Made by a program: the position numbers and the translations under genes. From Rhodococcus pseudokoreensis (GTDB taxonomy: Bacteria > Actinomycetota > Actinomycetes > Mycobacteriales > Mycobacteriaceae), in assembly GCF_017068395.1 (NCBI RefSeq), contig NZ_CP070619.1, positions 4,650,001-4,714,000 on the forward strand: 64,000 nucleotides of DNA, written 5' to 3'. Below the pieces are notes generated by a model. The model had not been told where the DNA came from. It did not search any database and saw only the letters and a program-made list of their open reading frames with translations. Shown in pieces: positions 1-9,079 of the stretch (positions within the stretch are counted from its first letter, which is position 1; each line of letters starts with the position of its first letter).

Positions 1-810
1 GTTGGCGACGAACGCGATGTCGGAGTCGATCTGGGCGACGTTCTCGAGCGAGATCTCGGACATGTCGTTCTTCGCGTCCCACGGCTGCCCGGTGATGATG
101 TAGCCGGCGGCGGTCAGCACCGAACCCGAGAACGTGCCGGGACCGTGGAGGCGCAGTCCGTCGTCCATCACACGGATGACGTGTGCGGTGCGGCCGCGGG
201 TGGTCTCGCTGAGCGCGGCGGCGCGGGCGTGGAATTCCGACAGTTTCTGCTCGGCGGCCTGCGTTTCGCCCATGGCCTCGGCGAACAGCCGCAGCGTCCC
301 CTGCCAGTCGACGGCGGGCGACACGGAGAAGACGGTGGGCGCGATTGCCGACAGTGCGTTGTACAGGTCGCCGTGCCGCTGCTTGCTGCTGAGGATGAGG
401 TCGGGTTGCAGCGCGGCGATGGCCTCGAGGTTCGGTTCGGCGATCGACCCGACGACGGTGGTGCTGTCCAGTCCGCCGCCGAGGTAGGCGGGCAGCGCGT
501 CGGCGGAACCGGCCTGAGCCGCGCCGACCGGGGTCTTTCCGAGGGTGACGACGGTGTCGATGGGCAGGCTGTCGAGGGCGACGATGCGGCTGGGCCGGTT
601 GCTCACCGTCGTCGTCCCCATGGCGTGGGTGACCGTCCGCTGCCCGCCGCTGTCGCCGGCCGACGCCGCCTCGGGTCCCGCGCACGCAGCGGTGAACGTG
701 GCCAGCGCTGCTGCGCCCAGCCCGGCGCCGAACTGTCGTCGCGTGAGGGCGTCGACGATCTCCTGCCATTGGACGTCGGTGACATTCGGGGAGCACGTGG
801 TTGAACGCAT
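1..810 (-). CDS. Iron-siderophore ABC transporter substrate-binding lipoprotein (3' end outside window)
   Basis: Reading the minus strand from ATG at 810 gives 270 codons with no stop up to the window edge, so the C-terminus is missing. Near residue 24 is a twin-arginine motif (TRRQFGAGLG) followed by a hydrophobic stretch and a lipobox (FTAAC), so this looks like a Tat-exported lipoprotein. The mature part has the FecB/FhuD-type periplasmic-binding fold signature: RPSRIVALDSLPIDTVVTLG, then NLEAIAALQPDLILSS. The family delivers ferric siderophores or haem to an ABC importer at the membrane; the ligand cannot be told from sequence. An IdeR-like box lies about 30 bp upstream of the start, which supports iron-repressed expression and a siderophore role. 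Confidence 0.88.
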   Translation of the reverse strand, partial: MRSTTCSPNVTDVQWQEIVDALTRRQFGAGLGAAALATFTAACAGPEAASAGDSGGQRTVTHAMGTTTVSNRPSRIVALDSLPIDTVVTLGKTPVGAAQAGSADALPAYLGGGLDSTTVVGSIAEPNLEAIAALQPDLILSSKQRHGDLYNALSAIAPTVFSVSPAVDWQGTLRLFAEAMGETQAAEQKLSEFHARAAALSETTRGRTAHVIRVMDDGLRLHGPGTFSGSVLTAAGYIITGQPWDAKNDMSEISLENVAQIDSDIAFVAN

Positions 811-840
811 CCTGGACCTCGATCTCGAAGGGGGAAGAAG

Positions 841-859
841 ATAGGTGAACCTAACCTTA
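841..859. promoter_or_regulatory. IdeR/DtxR-type iron box
   Basis: The minus-strand reading TAAGGTTAGGTTCACCTAT matches the actinobacterial iron-box consensus TTAGGTTAGGCTAACCTAA at 15 of 19 positions by eye. It sits between two divergent genes, about 30 bp upstream of the siderophore-binding lipoprotein start and about 13 bp upstream of the preferred start of the rightward gene. Both genes are therefore probably repressed by Fe(II)-loaded IdeR. Confidence 0.75.
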
Positions 860-871
860 TACAGTTCGGGT

Positions 872-1795
872 GTGAGTGTGCTGACGACGACGCCGCCCGA
901 GGGGTGGACGCCACCGGCCTGCGCGGCGCTCTCCCAGTCACTGCAGGAGCCGTTGTGCGGCACCGCACCCCGGGTGCGCGGATGGCTGCTGATCGAGCAA
1001 CCCGGACCGTGGGGACGCGACCGACTGCGGCAGAGCCGTCTCGACCCGGTCCTCGGTGACGCGCTCGCCGCCCGGTGCGCCGACGCCGGAGTGCGTCCGG
1101 TGCTGATCCGCACCCGGCAGCGCCGTGACCTCGCGGCCGGACGGCACGTCTATCTCACCCGGCCGGGCCGCGATGACGGCTGGGCCGAGCGACTGCTGGT
1201 GCGCGAGGACCGGGAACTGCTCGACCTGGACCTCACCGTCGACGCGCCACCCGGGCTCGGTGAGCGTCTCGACGCCACCGAATCACTGTTCCTGGTCTGC
1301 ACCCACGGCAAGAAGGACGCCTGCTGCGCGTCGTTCGGACGCCCCGTGGTCACCGGCCTCGGCCATCGCGGTGGCCGGGTCTGGGAGTCGACGCACGTTG
1401 GCGGCGACCGGTTCGCCGCGACCATGGTGTGCCTGCCGTCCGGCATCTATTACGGGAGGGTCACGGCGGAGGCGGCGGAACGCATTGTCGCCGAGCACGA
1501 TCGCGGACGGGTCGTGCTCGAGCACTACCGCGGCCGGTGCACCGACGACCCGGTGCTGCAGTTCGCCGAGCACACTGTCCGGACGGAGCGGGCGCTGCCC
1601 GGACTCGACGACGTGATCCCGCTGTCGGCGGTCCCACGGCCGGACGGTGACACGGACGTCCTGGTCAGGCACGCCGGCGGCATCGACCGGGTACATGTCC
1701 GCACGACCCGCGCCGAACCCCGGCTGACCGCCTGCAGCGCCGGTGTCGTGGACAGCCCGGACCGGTTCGAGAAGGCTCCGCCCGTGCGCGCTTGA
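872..1795 (+). CDS. Sucrase/ferredoxin-like family protein
   Basis: The 307-residue protein belongs to the sucrase/ferredoxin-like family (thioredoxin-fold [2Fe-2S] proteins related to yeast Apd1). It shows the family core CTHGKKDACCASFGRP followed by WESTHVGGDRFAATMVCLPSG, containing the Cys and His residues expected to hold the cluster. An earlier GTG at 845 is in frame but would put the start inside the iron box, so GTG 872 is preferred; no strong ribosome site is visible before either. It is divergent from a siderophore-binding lipoprotein and shares its iron box, so a role in electron transfer to ferric siderophores is plausible, but that is inference; the biochemical function of bacterial members is poorly known. 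Confidence 0.75.
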   Translation: MSVLTTTPPEGWTPPACAALSQSLQEPLCGTAPRVRGWLLIEQPGPWGRDRLRQSRLDPVLGDALAARCADAGVRPVLIRTRQRRDLAAGRHVYLTRPGRDDGWAERLLVREDRELLDLDLTVDAPPGLGERLDATESLFLVCTHGKKDACCASFGRPVVTGLGHRGGRVWESTHVGGDRFAATMVCLPSGIYYGRVTAEAAERIVAEHDRGRVVLEHYRGRCTDDPVLQFAEHTVRTERALPGLDDVIPLSAVPRPDGDTDVLVRHAGGIDRVHVRTTRAEPRLTACSAGVVDSPDRFEKAPPVRA

Positions 1796-1906
1796 CGAGT
1801 CCAGAGACTCCTTTCCCACGCACGGGGCGCGAAGCGCCCTGTGTTCACACGGCATTCACGACCCCGTTTCATTAGGGCGTTCATCCCCAGCTGTGGAGAA
1901 ACCTGT

Positions 1907-1935
1907 ACATGAATCCGACCAACATGATTCGGACC
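1907..1935. repeat. Imperfect tandem 14-bp repeat upstream of sugar ABC operon
   Basis: ACATGAATCCGACC (1907-1920) is followed after one base by ACATGATTCGGACC (1922-1935), 12 of 14 identical. It lies about 110 bp upstream of the ATPase gene and may be a regulator-binding or promoter element of the sugar importer operon. No regulator gene is adjacent. Confidence 0.35.
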
Positions 1936-2041
1936 GAGGGGAATTCGTACCGGACCACCCACAGGTGAGTGAGAAAGTGTGTCAACAGGTACATTTTCAC
2001 GCACCTGAGCGCGGCGCCGGGTAGAAGGGACTTCGACGTTC

Positions 2042-3115
2042 ATGGCCACAGTGACCTATGACGGTGCCACCTGCCTGTTCCCCGGCTCGGACAAGCCGGC
2101 CGTCGACACGCTCGACCTGAAGATCGAGGACGGCGAGTTCCTGGTCCTCGTCGGACCGTCCGGCTGCGGCAAGTCGACGTCGCTGCGGATGCTGGCCGGG
2201 CTCGAGGACGTCCACAGCGGGCGGATCCTCATCGGTGACCGCGACGTCACCACGCAGGAACCCAAGGAACGCGACATCGCGATGGTGTTCCAGAACTATG
2301 CGCTGTACCCGCACATGTCGGTGGCCGAGAACATGGGTTTCGCGCTGAAGCTCGCCGGCGCCGCGAAGGACGACATCCGCACGCGCGTCGAGGAGACCGC
2401 GAAGCTCCTCGACCTCGAGCCGTACCTGGACCGCAAGCCGAAGGCGCTGTCCGGCGGTCAGCGGCAGCGCGTCGCGATGGGACGCGCCATCGTCCGGCAG
2501 CCGCAGGTGTTCCTGATGGACGAGCCGCTGTCCAACCTCGACGCCAAGCTCCGTGTGCAGACGCGGACCCAGATCGCGCAGCTGCAGCGGCGCCTCGAGA
2601 CGACGATGGTCTACGTGACTCACGACCAGGTCGAGGCCATGACCATGGGCGACCGGGTGGCCGTGCTGAAGGACGGGGTGCTGCAGCAGTGCGCGTCGCC
2701 GCGCGACCTCTACAACCGGCCCGCGAACGTGTTCGTCGCCGGTTTCATGGGTTCGCCGTCGATGAACCTCTTCACGCTGCCGATCACCCCCGACGGGGTG
2801 TTGCTCGGCGACGCGACCATCCCGCTGCCCCGGCAGCTGCGTTCCGACTCCGACGAGCGTCAGGTGGTCGTCGGGATCCGCCCGGAACACCTGGAACTGT
2901 CGACCACCGGCATCCCGATGGAGGTGGCGGTGGTGGAGGAACTCGGATCCGACGCCTACATCTACGGCCGCAGCACCGTCAACGGTGAGACGCAGCAGTT
3001 GGTGGCCCGCGCCGACTGGCGGAACCCGCCCCGCAAGGGTGACCTGGTGAAACTGCACGTCGACCCGTCGCAGGTGCACCTGTTCTCGGCATCCGAGGGG
3101 TACCGGCTCAGCTGA
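2042..3115 (+). CDS. Sugar ABC transporter ATP-binding protein (MsmK/UgpC/SugC type)
   Basis: A 357-residue ATPase of the CUT1 carbohydrate importers. Walker A GPSGCGKST (about residues 39-47), Q-loop region, signature LSGGQRQRVA, Walker B VFLMDEPLSNLDAKLR and the switch His in VTHDQVEAM are all intact. The C-terminal third (from about residue 240) is the regulatory TOBE/MalK-type domain, with the motif VVGIRPEHLEL. AGAAGGGA upstream of ATG 2042 is the ribosome site. It is the first gene of a four-gene run with a lipoprotein and two permeases, so this operon encodes its own dedicated ATPase. The binding protein resembles LpqY, which points to trehalose or maltose, but the substrate is inferred. 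Confidence 0.93.
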   Translation: MATVTYDGATCLFPGSDKPAVDTLDLKIEDGEFLVLVGPSGCGKSTSLRMLAGLEDVHSGRILIGDRDVTTQEPKERDIAMVFQNYALYPHMSVAENMGFALKLAGAAKDDIRTRVEETAKLLDLEPYLDRKPKALSGGQRQRVAMGRAIVRQPQVFLMDEPLSNLDAKLRVQTRTQIAQLQRRLETTMVYVTHDQVEAMTMGDRVAVLKDGVLQQCASPRDLYNRPANVFVAGFMGSPSMNLFTLPITPDGVLLGDATIPLPRQLRSDSDERQVVVGIRPEHLELSTTGIPMEVAVVEELGSDAYIYGRSTVNGETQQLVARADWRNPPRKGDLVKLHVDPSQVHLFSASEGYRLS

Positions 3116-3265
3116 TCGCAGGCGCCTCCTGACCGATTCAGGTCGGGGGTAATGCCGGACTTCGACGGTGTTCCATGCCACAGTATGTTCCGACGCCGCA
3201 GCGGTGCCGCGAAATCTCGTCGCACCGTGGCGGGGTTCATCCACCTTTACCCACGGGGAGACTCC

Positions 3266-4540
3266 ATGGTTCAGATTTCGAGAGCGGTCCGGCGCGCCGC
3301 GGTGTTTGCCACCGCCGCGTCGCTGGTCACGCTCACCGCTTGCTCGAGTGACAGCGGCAGCGATTCCACGTCGGAGAACCTCGACGGCCGCGGACCCATC
3401 ACGTACGTCGAGGGCAAGGACACCACCGAGACCGGTGTCGTCCGCCAGATCATCGACGCGTGGAACGCCGAGCACCCGGACGAGCAGGTGACGTTCAAGG
3501 AGCAGTCGAACGACGCCGATCAGGCGCACGACGACCTGGTCCAGCACCTGCAGGCCAAGCAGTCCGACTACGACGTCGTCGCACTCGACGTCCCCTGGAC
3601 CGCGGAGTTCGCGGCCAAGGGCTGGCTGCAGCCGCTGACCGGTGAGTTCGCGGTGGACAACACCGGAATCCTCCCCGCCACGGTCGACAGCGCCACCTAC
3701 AACGGCACCCAGTACGCGGCGCCGAAGAACACCAACGGCGGCCTGCTGTACTACCGCAGCGACCTGCTGCCCGCCGCACCGAAGACGTGGGCCGAACTGT
3801 CCGCCGCATGTGAGGTCGCGAAGACCAACAACATCGACTGCTACGCCGGTCAGTTCGCGCCGTACGAGGGCCTGACGGTGAATGCCGCCGAGGTCATCAA
3901 CGCCTACGGCGGCTCGTTCGTCGGCGAAGACGGCAAGACCCCCACGGTCGACAGCCCCGAGGCCCGCGCCGGCCTGCAGGTTCTGGTCGACAACTTCAAG
4001 AACGGTGACATCCCGGCCCAGGACACCACGTTCAAGGAGCCCGAGAGCCAGAAGGCGTTCGAGGACGGCAAGGCGCTGTTCCTGCGCAACTGGCCGTACG
4101 TGTACGGCACCGCCGACAAGGATTCGTCCGCGGTGAAGGGCAAGTACGCGGTCGCCCCGCTGCCCGGCAAGGACGGCATCGGCGCCTCGACGCTCGGCGG
4201 CTACAACGCGGCCATCAGCGCGTACTCCGAGAACAAGGCGACGGCCCGCGACTTCCTCACCTTCCTGCAGGGTGAGCAGGCGCAGCGGATCATCGCCATG
4301 GGCTCGCTGCCGCCGGTCCGCGCCGCACTGTACGACGACCCGGAGATCATCGCGGCCTTCCCGTTCATGCCGACGCTGAAGGTGTCGATCGAGAACGCCG
4401 TCCCCCGCCCGGTCACGCCGTTCTACCCGGCGGTGTCGAAGGCCGTGCAGGACAACGCCTACGCTGCCATCAAGGGTGAGAAGTCGGTGGATCAGGCGAT
4501 CACGGACATGCAGTCCGGTATCCAGTCCGCAGGTTCGTAG
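3266..4540 (+). CDS. Sugar ABC transporter substrate-binding lipoprotein (LpqY-like)
   Basis: The 424-residue protein starts at ATG 3266, five bases after GGGGAG; a longer in-frame start at 3152 would precede the signal sequence and is rejected. The first 26 residues form a lipoprotein signal peptide with lipobox LTAC. The mature protein is an extracellular solute-binding protein family 1 member; VALDVPWTAEFAAKGW and LPPVRAALYDDPEI resemble the corresponding stretches of mycobacterial LpqY (trehalose) as I remember that sequence. It captures sugar outside the membrane for the adjacent permeases. Specificity for trehalose versus maltose or another disaccharide cannot be decided from the sequence. 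Confidence 0.88.
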   Translation: MVQISRAVRRAAVFATAASLVTLTACSSDSGSDSTSENLDGRGPITYVEGKDTTETGVVRQIIDAWNAEHPDEQVTFKEQSNDADQAHDDLVQHLQAKQSDYDVVALDVPWTAEFAAKGWLQPLTGEFAVDNTGILPATVDSATYNGTQYAAPKNTNGGLLYYRSDLLPAAPKTWAELSAACEVAKTNNIDCYAGQFAPYEGLTVNAAEVINAYGGSFVGEDGKTPTVDSPEARAGLQVLVDNFKNGDIPAQDTTFKEPESQKAFEDGKALFLRNWPYVYGTADKDSSAVKGKYAVAPLPGKDGIGASTLGGYNAAISAYSENKATARDFLTFLQGEQAQRIIAMGSLPPVRAALYDDPEIIAAFPFMPTLKVSIENAVPRPVTPFYPAVSKAVQDNAYAAIKGEKSVDQAITDMQSGIQSAGS

Positions 4541-4555
4541 AACACAGGAGTGAAC

Positions 4556-5605
4556 ATGGCCGTTCCGACTGGGACCACCAGTGGAGCGCCGGCCCGTCCC
4601 GCGGCCGGGGGTTCCGACCCCGGCCGCGGTTCGCGTGAGAAGAGCGAGAACACGCGAAGCTCCGGGCTGAGCGGTCGTCGCGCGTGGATGTTGGTCGTAC
4701 CGACCCTGGTCGTGCTGGCCGTCGTCATCGGCTACCCGGTGGTCCGGGCAGTGGTGATGTCGTTCCAGAAGGACGCGGGACTCGATCCGACGACCGGCAT
4801 GTTCGTCGAGGGCGGCTGGGCCGGATTCACCAACTACACGCACTGGATTCTGCAGCAGTGCACGTCCCCGGGCGGGGTGGTGGTCGCGTGCCCGCCCGGC
4901 ACGCTCGGCTCCCAGTTCTGGTCGGCCGTCGGGAACACCGCGTTCTTCACGGTCGTCACGGTGACTCTCGAGGTCGCGATCGGCCTGTGGATGGCGATCA
5001 TCATGGGCAAGACGTTCAAGGGCCGCGCCCTGCTGCGCGCCGCGGTCCTGATCCCGTGGGCCATCCCGACCGCGGTCACCGCCAAACTCTGGTACTTCAT
5101 CTTCGCCTACGACGGCATCGCCAACCGCCTCCTCGGCACCGAGATCCTGTGGACGTCGGACGCCTGGCCTGCCCGGTTCGCGGTGATCATCTCGGACGTC
5201 TGGAAGACCACCCCGTTCATGGCCCTGCTGATCCTCGCCGGCCTGCAGATGATCCCGCAGGACGTGTACGAGGCGGCGCGCGTCGACGGCGCCTCCGCCT
5301 GGCAGCGGTTCCGGCAGATCACGCTCCCGCTGGTGAAGCCGGCGCTGATGGTCGCGATCCTGTTCCGCACCATGGACGCCCTCCGCATGTACGACCTGCC
5401 CGCCATCCTGACCGGCGGCAACCCGGCCACCACGACGGTGTCGATCCTCGTCGTCGACCAGGTGCGGCAAGGGTTCAACAGCGCGTCCGCACTCTCGACC
5501 ATCACGTTCCTCCTGATCTTCGCGGTGGCATTCGTGCTCGTGAAATTCCTCGGCGCCAACGCCGTCGAAACGCAGGAAGCCCAGCGAAAGGGGCCGAAGC
5601 CGTGA
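4556..5605 (+). CDS. Sugar ABC transporter permease (MalF/SugA type)
   Basis: The 349-residue permease begins at ATG 4556, five bases after AGGAG; the GTG at 4550 overlaps that ribosome site. A basic cytoplasmic N-terminus of about 40 residues precedes the first membrane segment (MLVVPTLVVLAVVIGYPVV), and about six transmembrane segments follow. The ATPase-docking EAA loop is EAARVDGASAWQRFRQITLP. It pairs with the next gene to form the translocation pore. Its stop codon overlaps the next start by 4 bp, so the two permeases are translationally coupled. Confidence 0.92.
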   Translation: MAVPTGTTSGAPARPAAGGSDPGRGSREKSENTRSSGLSGRRAWMLVVPTLVVLAVVIGYPVVRAVVMSFQKDAGLDPTTGMFVEGGWAGFTNYTHWILQQCTSPGGVVVACPPGTLGSQFWSAVGNTAFFTVVTVTLEVAIGLWMAIIMGKTFKGRALLRAAVLIPWAIPTAVTAKLWYFIFAYDGIANRLLGTEILWTSDAWPARFAVIISDVWKTTPFMALLILAGLQMIPQDVYEAARVDGASAWQRFRQITLPLVKPALMVAILFRTMDALRMYDLPAILTGGNPATTTVSILVVDQVRQGFNSASALSTITFLLIFAVAFVLVKFLGANAVETQEAQRKGPKP

Positions 5606-6495
5606 CCCACCGCGCCCCGGAGCTCGAACTCCCGAGCAAACCCCCCGCCCGGAACCGTCCGACACGGCTCGCGTTCAAGAACTCCCGCATCTACATCGGT
5701 GTCGCGATCATCCTCGTCTGGGGGCTCGCGCCGTTCTACTGGATGATGGTGACGGCGTTCCGCGACCCGGACTACACGTTCGACACCACCCCGTGGCCCA
5801 CACACGTCACGCTCGAGAACTTCCAGAACGCACTGTCGACGAGCAGCGGCAACAACTTCACCCGCGCCGTCGTCAACAGCATGATCATCGGCGGAATCAC
5901 CACCGTCATCGCCCTCGCCGTCGGCATCTTCACCGCCTACGCGCTGGCCCGCATCGAGTTCCGGTTCAAGTACGTGGTGGTCGGCATCGTGCTCGGGGCG
6001 TCGATGTTCCCCGTCGTCGCCCTGGTCACCCCGCTGTTCCAGCTGTTCACGAACATCGGCTGGATCGGCACGTACCAGGCGATGATCATCCCGAACATCT
6101 CGTTCGTCCTGCCGCTCACCATCTACACGCTGACGTCGTTCTTCAAGGAACTTCCCTGGGAACTCGAGGAGGCGGCCCGCATCGACGGCGCCAGCCGCGG
6201 TCAGGCGTTCCGGCTGGTGATGCTGCCGCTCGCGGCGCCGGCCCTGTTCACCACGGCCATCCTCGCGTTCATCGCGACCGTCAACGAGTACCTGCTGGCC
6301 AGCCAGCTCTCCAGTGACGCCACCGAACCCGTCACGGTCGCGATCGCCCGGTTCTCCGGCAACGACCCGCACGTCGTGCCGTACGCAGCGATCATGGCGG
6401 CGGGCACGATCGTCACCATTCCGCTGGTGATCATGGTGCTGCTGTTCCAGCGTCGCATCGTGTCTGGCCTGACGGCCGGCGGCGTGAAGAGTTGA
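5602..6495 (+). CDS. Sugar ABC transporter permease (MalG/SugB type)
   Basis: GTG 5602 overlaps the stop of the preceding permease (GTGA). The 297-residue protein has about six transmembrane segments and the MalG-type EAA loop EEAARIDGASRGQAFRLVML. A much longer in-frame ORF reading begins at 4684, inside the upstream gene, but that part is a shadow. It is the last gene of the ABC importer proper; a small membrane-protein gene begins 22 bp downstream. Confidence 0.92.
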   Translation: MTHRAPELELPSKPPARNRPTRLAFKNSRIYIGVAIILVWGLAPFYWMMVTAFRDPDYTFDTTPWPTHVTLENFQNALSTSSGNNFTRAVVNSMIIGGITTVIALAVGIFTAYALARIEFRFKYVVVGIVLGASMFPVVALVTPLFQLFTNIGWIGTYQAMIIPNISFVLPLTIYTLTSFFKELPWELEEAARIDGASRGQAFRLVMLPLAAPALFTTAILAFIATVNEYLLASQLSSDATEPVTVAIARFSGNDPHVVPYAAIMAAGTIVTIPLVIMVLLFQRRIVSGLTAGGVKS

Positions 6496-6517
6496 CGGTC
6501 GAGCGGAGCGAGGGAAT

Positions 6518-6724
6518 GTGACGGAGCGCGGGATGCATCCGGTGGCGAAGCAGCAGCGGCTCGAGGTTCTGATCGGGATCCTCGGGTTCTTCACGGTGAT
6601 GGCGTTCGTCGCCGCGGTCGTCGAGGTGTTCCGCGGCGACCCCGGTGTCACTCCCGCGCTGGTGTTGGCCGGGTGCCTGGTGCTGTCGGGGCTGGCGATC
6701 ACCGCCCGGAAGCGGGTGCGCTGA
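6518..6724 (+). CDS. Small two-helix membrane protein of unknown function
   Basis: A 68-residue protein starting at GTG 6518 after GAGGGA. It has two hydrophobic segments (VLIGILGFFTVMAFVAAVVEVF and ALVLAGCLVLSGLAI, the first shown here at about residues 16-37) and a basic tail KRVR. It lies 22 bp after the sugar permease in the same direction and is probably co-transcribed. No family recognised; a role with the transporter is only positional. Confidence 0.6.
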   Translation: MTERGMHPVAKQQRLEVLIGILGFFTVMAFVAAVVEVFRGDPGVTPALVLAGCLVLSGLAITARKRVR

Positions 6725-6856
6725 AACAGTCCGGTCGGTACGGATAGTTGCTGGGCGATAGCGCGCCGCACGCCACGTCCAGGGTCGTTCACATAACATA
6801 CGTACGGGTGGGTGCGACGATCCTCCGTGACCGGATAACTGACCGGGAGTGTGTAA

Positions 6857-9079
6857 GTGAGTTCTGGCAACGACGCGACGGACAATCGTGCCTCCGATCC
6901 GGGAGACACACCGCCCGCAGACGACGGTTCGGCCGAGACGACCACCCCACCACCGGACGGGAAGAAGAAGCGCACCCGGTGGCGCACGGTCCGCCGGGTG
7001 AGCCTGGTCGTGATCGCGTTGCTGCTGGTCATCCCGCTCGTCGTCTTCCTCGTCAGTTACATTCGCGCCGAGGTCCCGCGGCCGTCGGACATGAAGACCA
7101 ACCAGGTGGCGACCGTCTTCGCCGCCGACGGCACCACCGAGCTGACCAAGGTGATCCCGCCGGAGGGCAACCGCACCGAGATCGCGCTCGACGCCATCCC
7201 CCAGCACGTCCGCGACGCCGTCCTGTCGGCGGAGGACCGCAACTTCTACTCCAACCCCGGGTTCTCGGTCACCGGTTTCATGCGCGCCGCCCGCGACAAC
7301 GTCCTCGGCAAGGAAAGCGCGGGCGGCGGGTCGACGATCACGCAGCAGTACGTCAAGAACGTGCTGGTCGGCGCGGATCGCAACGTGTACCGGAAGATGC
7401 GGGAACTCGTGATCTCCACCAAGATGGCCCGCGAGTGGTCCAAGGACGAGATTCTCGCCGCCTACCTGAACACCATCTACTTCGGTCGCGGCGCGTACGG
7501 CATCGAGGCGGCGTCGCGCGCGTACTTCGACAAGCCGGTCGGCGACCTCACCGTCGCCGAGGGCGCGGTGCTCGCCTCTGTGATTCAGAGCCCGTCCTAC
7601 CTCGACCCCGAAGCGAACCTCGACCAGTTGCAGGCGCGGTGGAACTACGTCCTCGACGGCATGGTCTCGATGGGTGTGCTGAGCCAGCAGGACCGCAGTG
7701 CCGCGGAGTTCCCGGTCACGGCGCCGTCCAACCGGCCCACCGACGCCAACTCCGCGCCCGGCCCCGACGGCCTGATCCGCAACCAGGTGCTGCGCGAGTT
7801 GTCGGATGCGGGGATCTCCGAGCAGACCCTCAACACCGAGGGCCTGCAGATCACCACGACGATCGATCCGAGGGCGCAGCAGTCCGCGATCGACGCCGTC
7901 CACGACAACCTCGAGGGTGAGGATCCGGCGCTGCGGACCGCGGTCGTGTCCATCGACCCGCACACCGGCGGGGTGCGCGCGTACTACGGAGGCGAGGACG
8001 GCGCCGGCTTCGACTACGCGCAGGCGCCGCTGCAGACGGGGTCGTCGTTCAAGGTCTTCGGACTGGCCGCCGCACTGGATCAGGGCATCCCGCTCTCGGC
8101 CCGGTTCAGCAGTGCCCCGCTGACCGTCGGCAGTGTGCAGATCGGCAACGTCGAGGGTGAGTCCTGCGGAACGTGCACCATCGCGGAGGCGACGAAGCGG
8201 TCGCTGAACACGAGTTTCTACCGGTTGATGATGTCGATGGACAACGGCCCGCAGGCCATCGCCGACGCCGCCCACAAGGCGGGGATCCCGGATTTCATCC
8301 CCGGGGTGCAGGGCAAGACGCTCAGCGAGAACGGCGGCGAACCGGAGGGCGGCATCGTCCTCGGCCAGTACCTGACGCGGCCGATCGACATGGCGTCGGC
8401 GTATGCGACGCTCGCCGCGTCCGGGGTCTATCACCAGCCGTACTTCGTGCAGCGCGTCGTGACCGCCGACGGTGTCGTACTCCTCGACCGGGCACCCAGC
8501 CCCGGTGAGCAGCGACTCGACCCGGCCGTCGCCGACAACATCAGCCAGGCCCTGATGCCGATCGCCTCCTACTCGCGGGGGCACGCGCTGGCGGGGGGGC
8601 GCCCGTCGGCGGCGAAGACCGGTACCGCGCAGCTCGGTGACACCGGTGAGAACAAGGACGCCTGGATGGTCGGCTATACACCGTCGCTGTCGACGGCGGT
8701 GTGGATCGGTAAGGCCGACGCCACCGCCATCAACAACACCTGGGGCGGGCTGATCTACGGTTCGGGTCTGCCGTCCGACATCTGGAAGGACACGATGGAC
8801 GGCGCGCTCGACGACACCGACTGGGAAGACTTCCCGTGGCCCGACCCGATCGGCGGGCAGGCCGGTGTGCCGACGTGGAGCGGTCAAACCGGGGGCGACG
8901 GAACGACTCCCGGCACCAGCGGGGTCGTCCCACCACCCGGCGCGCCCACACCCGCACCCGTCGAGGTTCCGCCCCCGGCGGCCGTCCCGGTGCCGCCCGT
9001 CCCGCCGGTGCCCGCACCCGTCCCGGCGCCGACCCAGATCGAAATCCTGCCGGGCGTCATCATCCCGCTGCCGGGTTAG
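6857..9079 (+). CDS. Class A penicillin-binding protein (transglycosylase/transpeptidase), PonA1 paralogue
   Basis: A 740-residue bifunctional peptidoglycan synthase. The cytoplasmic N-terminus (about 45 residues, acidic/proline-rich then basic) leads to one membrane anchor at residues 48-69. The GT51 glycosyltransferase has its catalytic Glu in AEDRNF (E126) and GGSTITQQ at 157-164. The transpeptidase has SSFK (S396-K399), SLN (S449-N451) and KTG (from K587). A proline-rich tail closes the protein. GTG 6857 follows GGGAG by 7 bp. It closely resembles the PonA1 homologue at 15399 throughout, so it is a second copy, shorter at the N-terminus. Its stop overlaps the convergent gene's stop by 4 bp. 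Confidence 0.93.
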   Translation: MSSGNDATDNRASDPGDTPPADDGSAETTTPPPDGKKKRTRWRTVRRVSLVVIALLLVIPLVVFLVSYIRAEVPRPSDMKTNQVATVFAADGTTELTKVIPPEGNRTEIALDAIPQHVRDAVLSAEDRNFYSNPGFSVTGFMRAARDNVLGKESAGGGSTITQQYVKNVLVGADRNVYRKMRELVISTKMAREWSKDEILAAYLNTIYFGRGAYGIEAASRAYFDKPVGDLTVAEGAVLASVIQSPSYLDPEANLDQLQARWNYVLDGMVSMGVLSQQDRSAAEFPVTAPSNRPTDANSAPGPDGLIRNQVLRELSDAGISEQTLNTEGLQITTTIDPRAQQSAIDAVHDNLEGEDPALRTAVVSIDPHTGGVRAYYGGEDGAGFDYAQAPLQTGSSFKVFGLAAALDQGIPLSARFSSAPLTVGSVQIGNVEGESCGTCTIAEATKRSLNTSFYRLMMSMDNGPQAIADAAHKAGIPDFIPGVQGKTLSENGGEPEGGIVLGQYLTRPIDMASAYATLAASGVYHQPYFVQRVVTADGVVLLDRAPSPGEQRLDPAVADNISQALMPIASYSRGHALAGGRPSAAKTGTAQLGDTGENKDAWMVGYTPSLSTAVWIGKADATAINNTWGGLIYGSGLPSDIWKDTMDGALDDTDWEDFPWPDPIGGQAGVPTWSGQTGGDGTTPGTSGVVPPPGAPTPAPVEVPPPAAVPVPPVPPVPAPVPAPTQIEILPGVIIPLPG

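Noticed and set aside
1880..2000. CATCCCCAG, CTGTGGAGAA and similar, resembling DnaA boxes upstream of the sugar importer
   Set aside because: Only one is within one mismatch of the consensus, and the orientation and spacing are irregular.
4684..5601. A 603-residue reading that extends the MalG-type permease upstream
   Set aside because: The extra 306 residues are an Arg/Pro-rich shadow of the MalF-type gene; the GTG at 5602 with the 4-bp overlap is the real start.
1997..5665. A 1222-codon open frame on the minus strand
   Set aside because: Antisense to four clear ABC transporter genes; His/Arg/Asp-rich content is typical of antisense frames in high-GC DNA.
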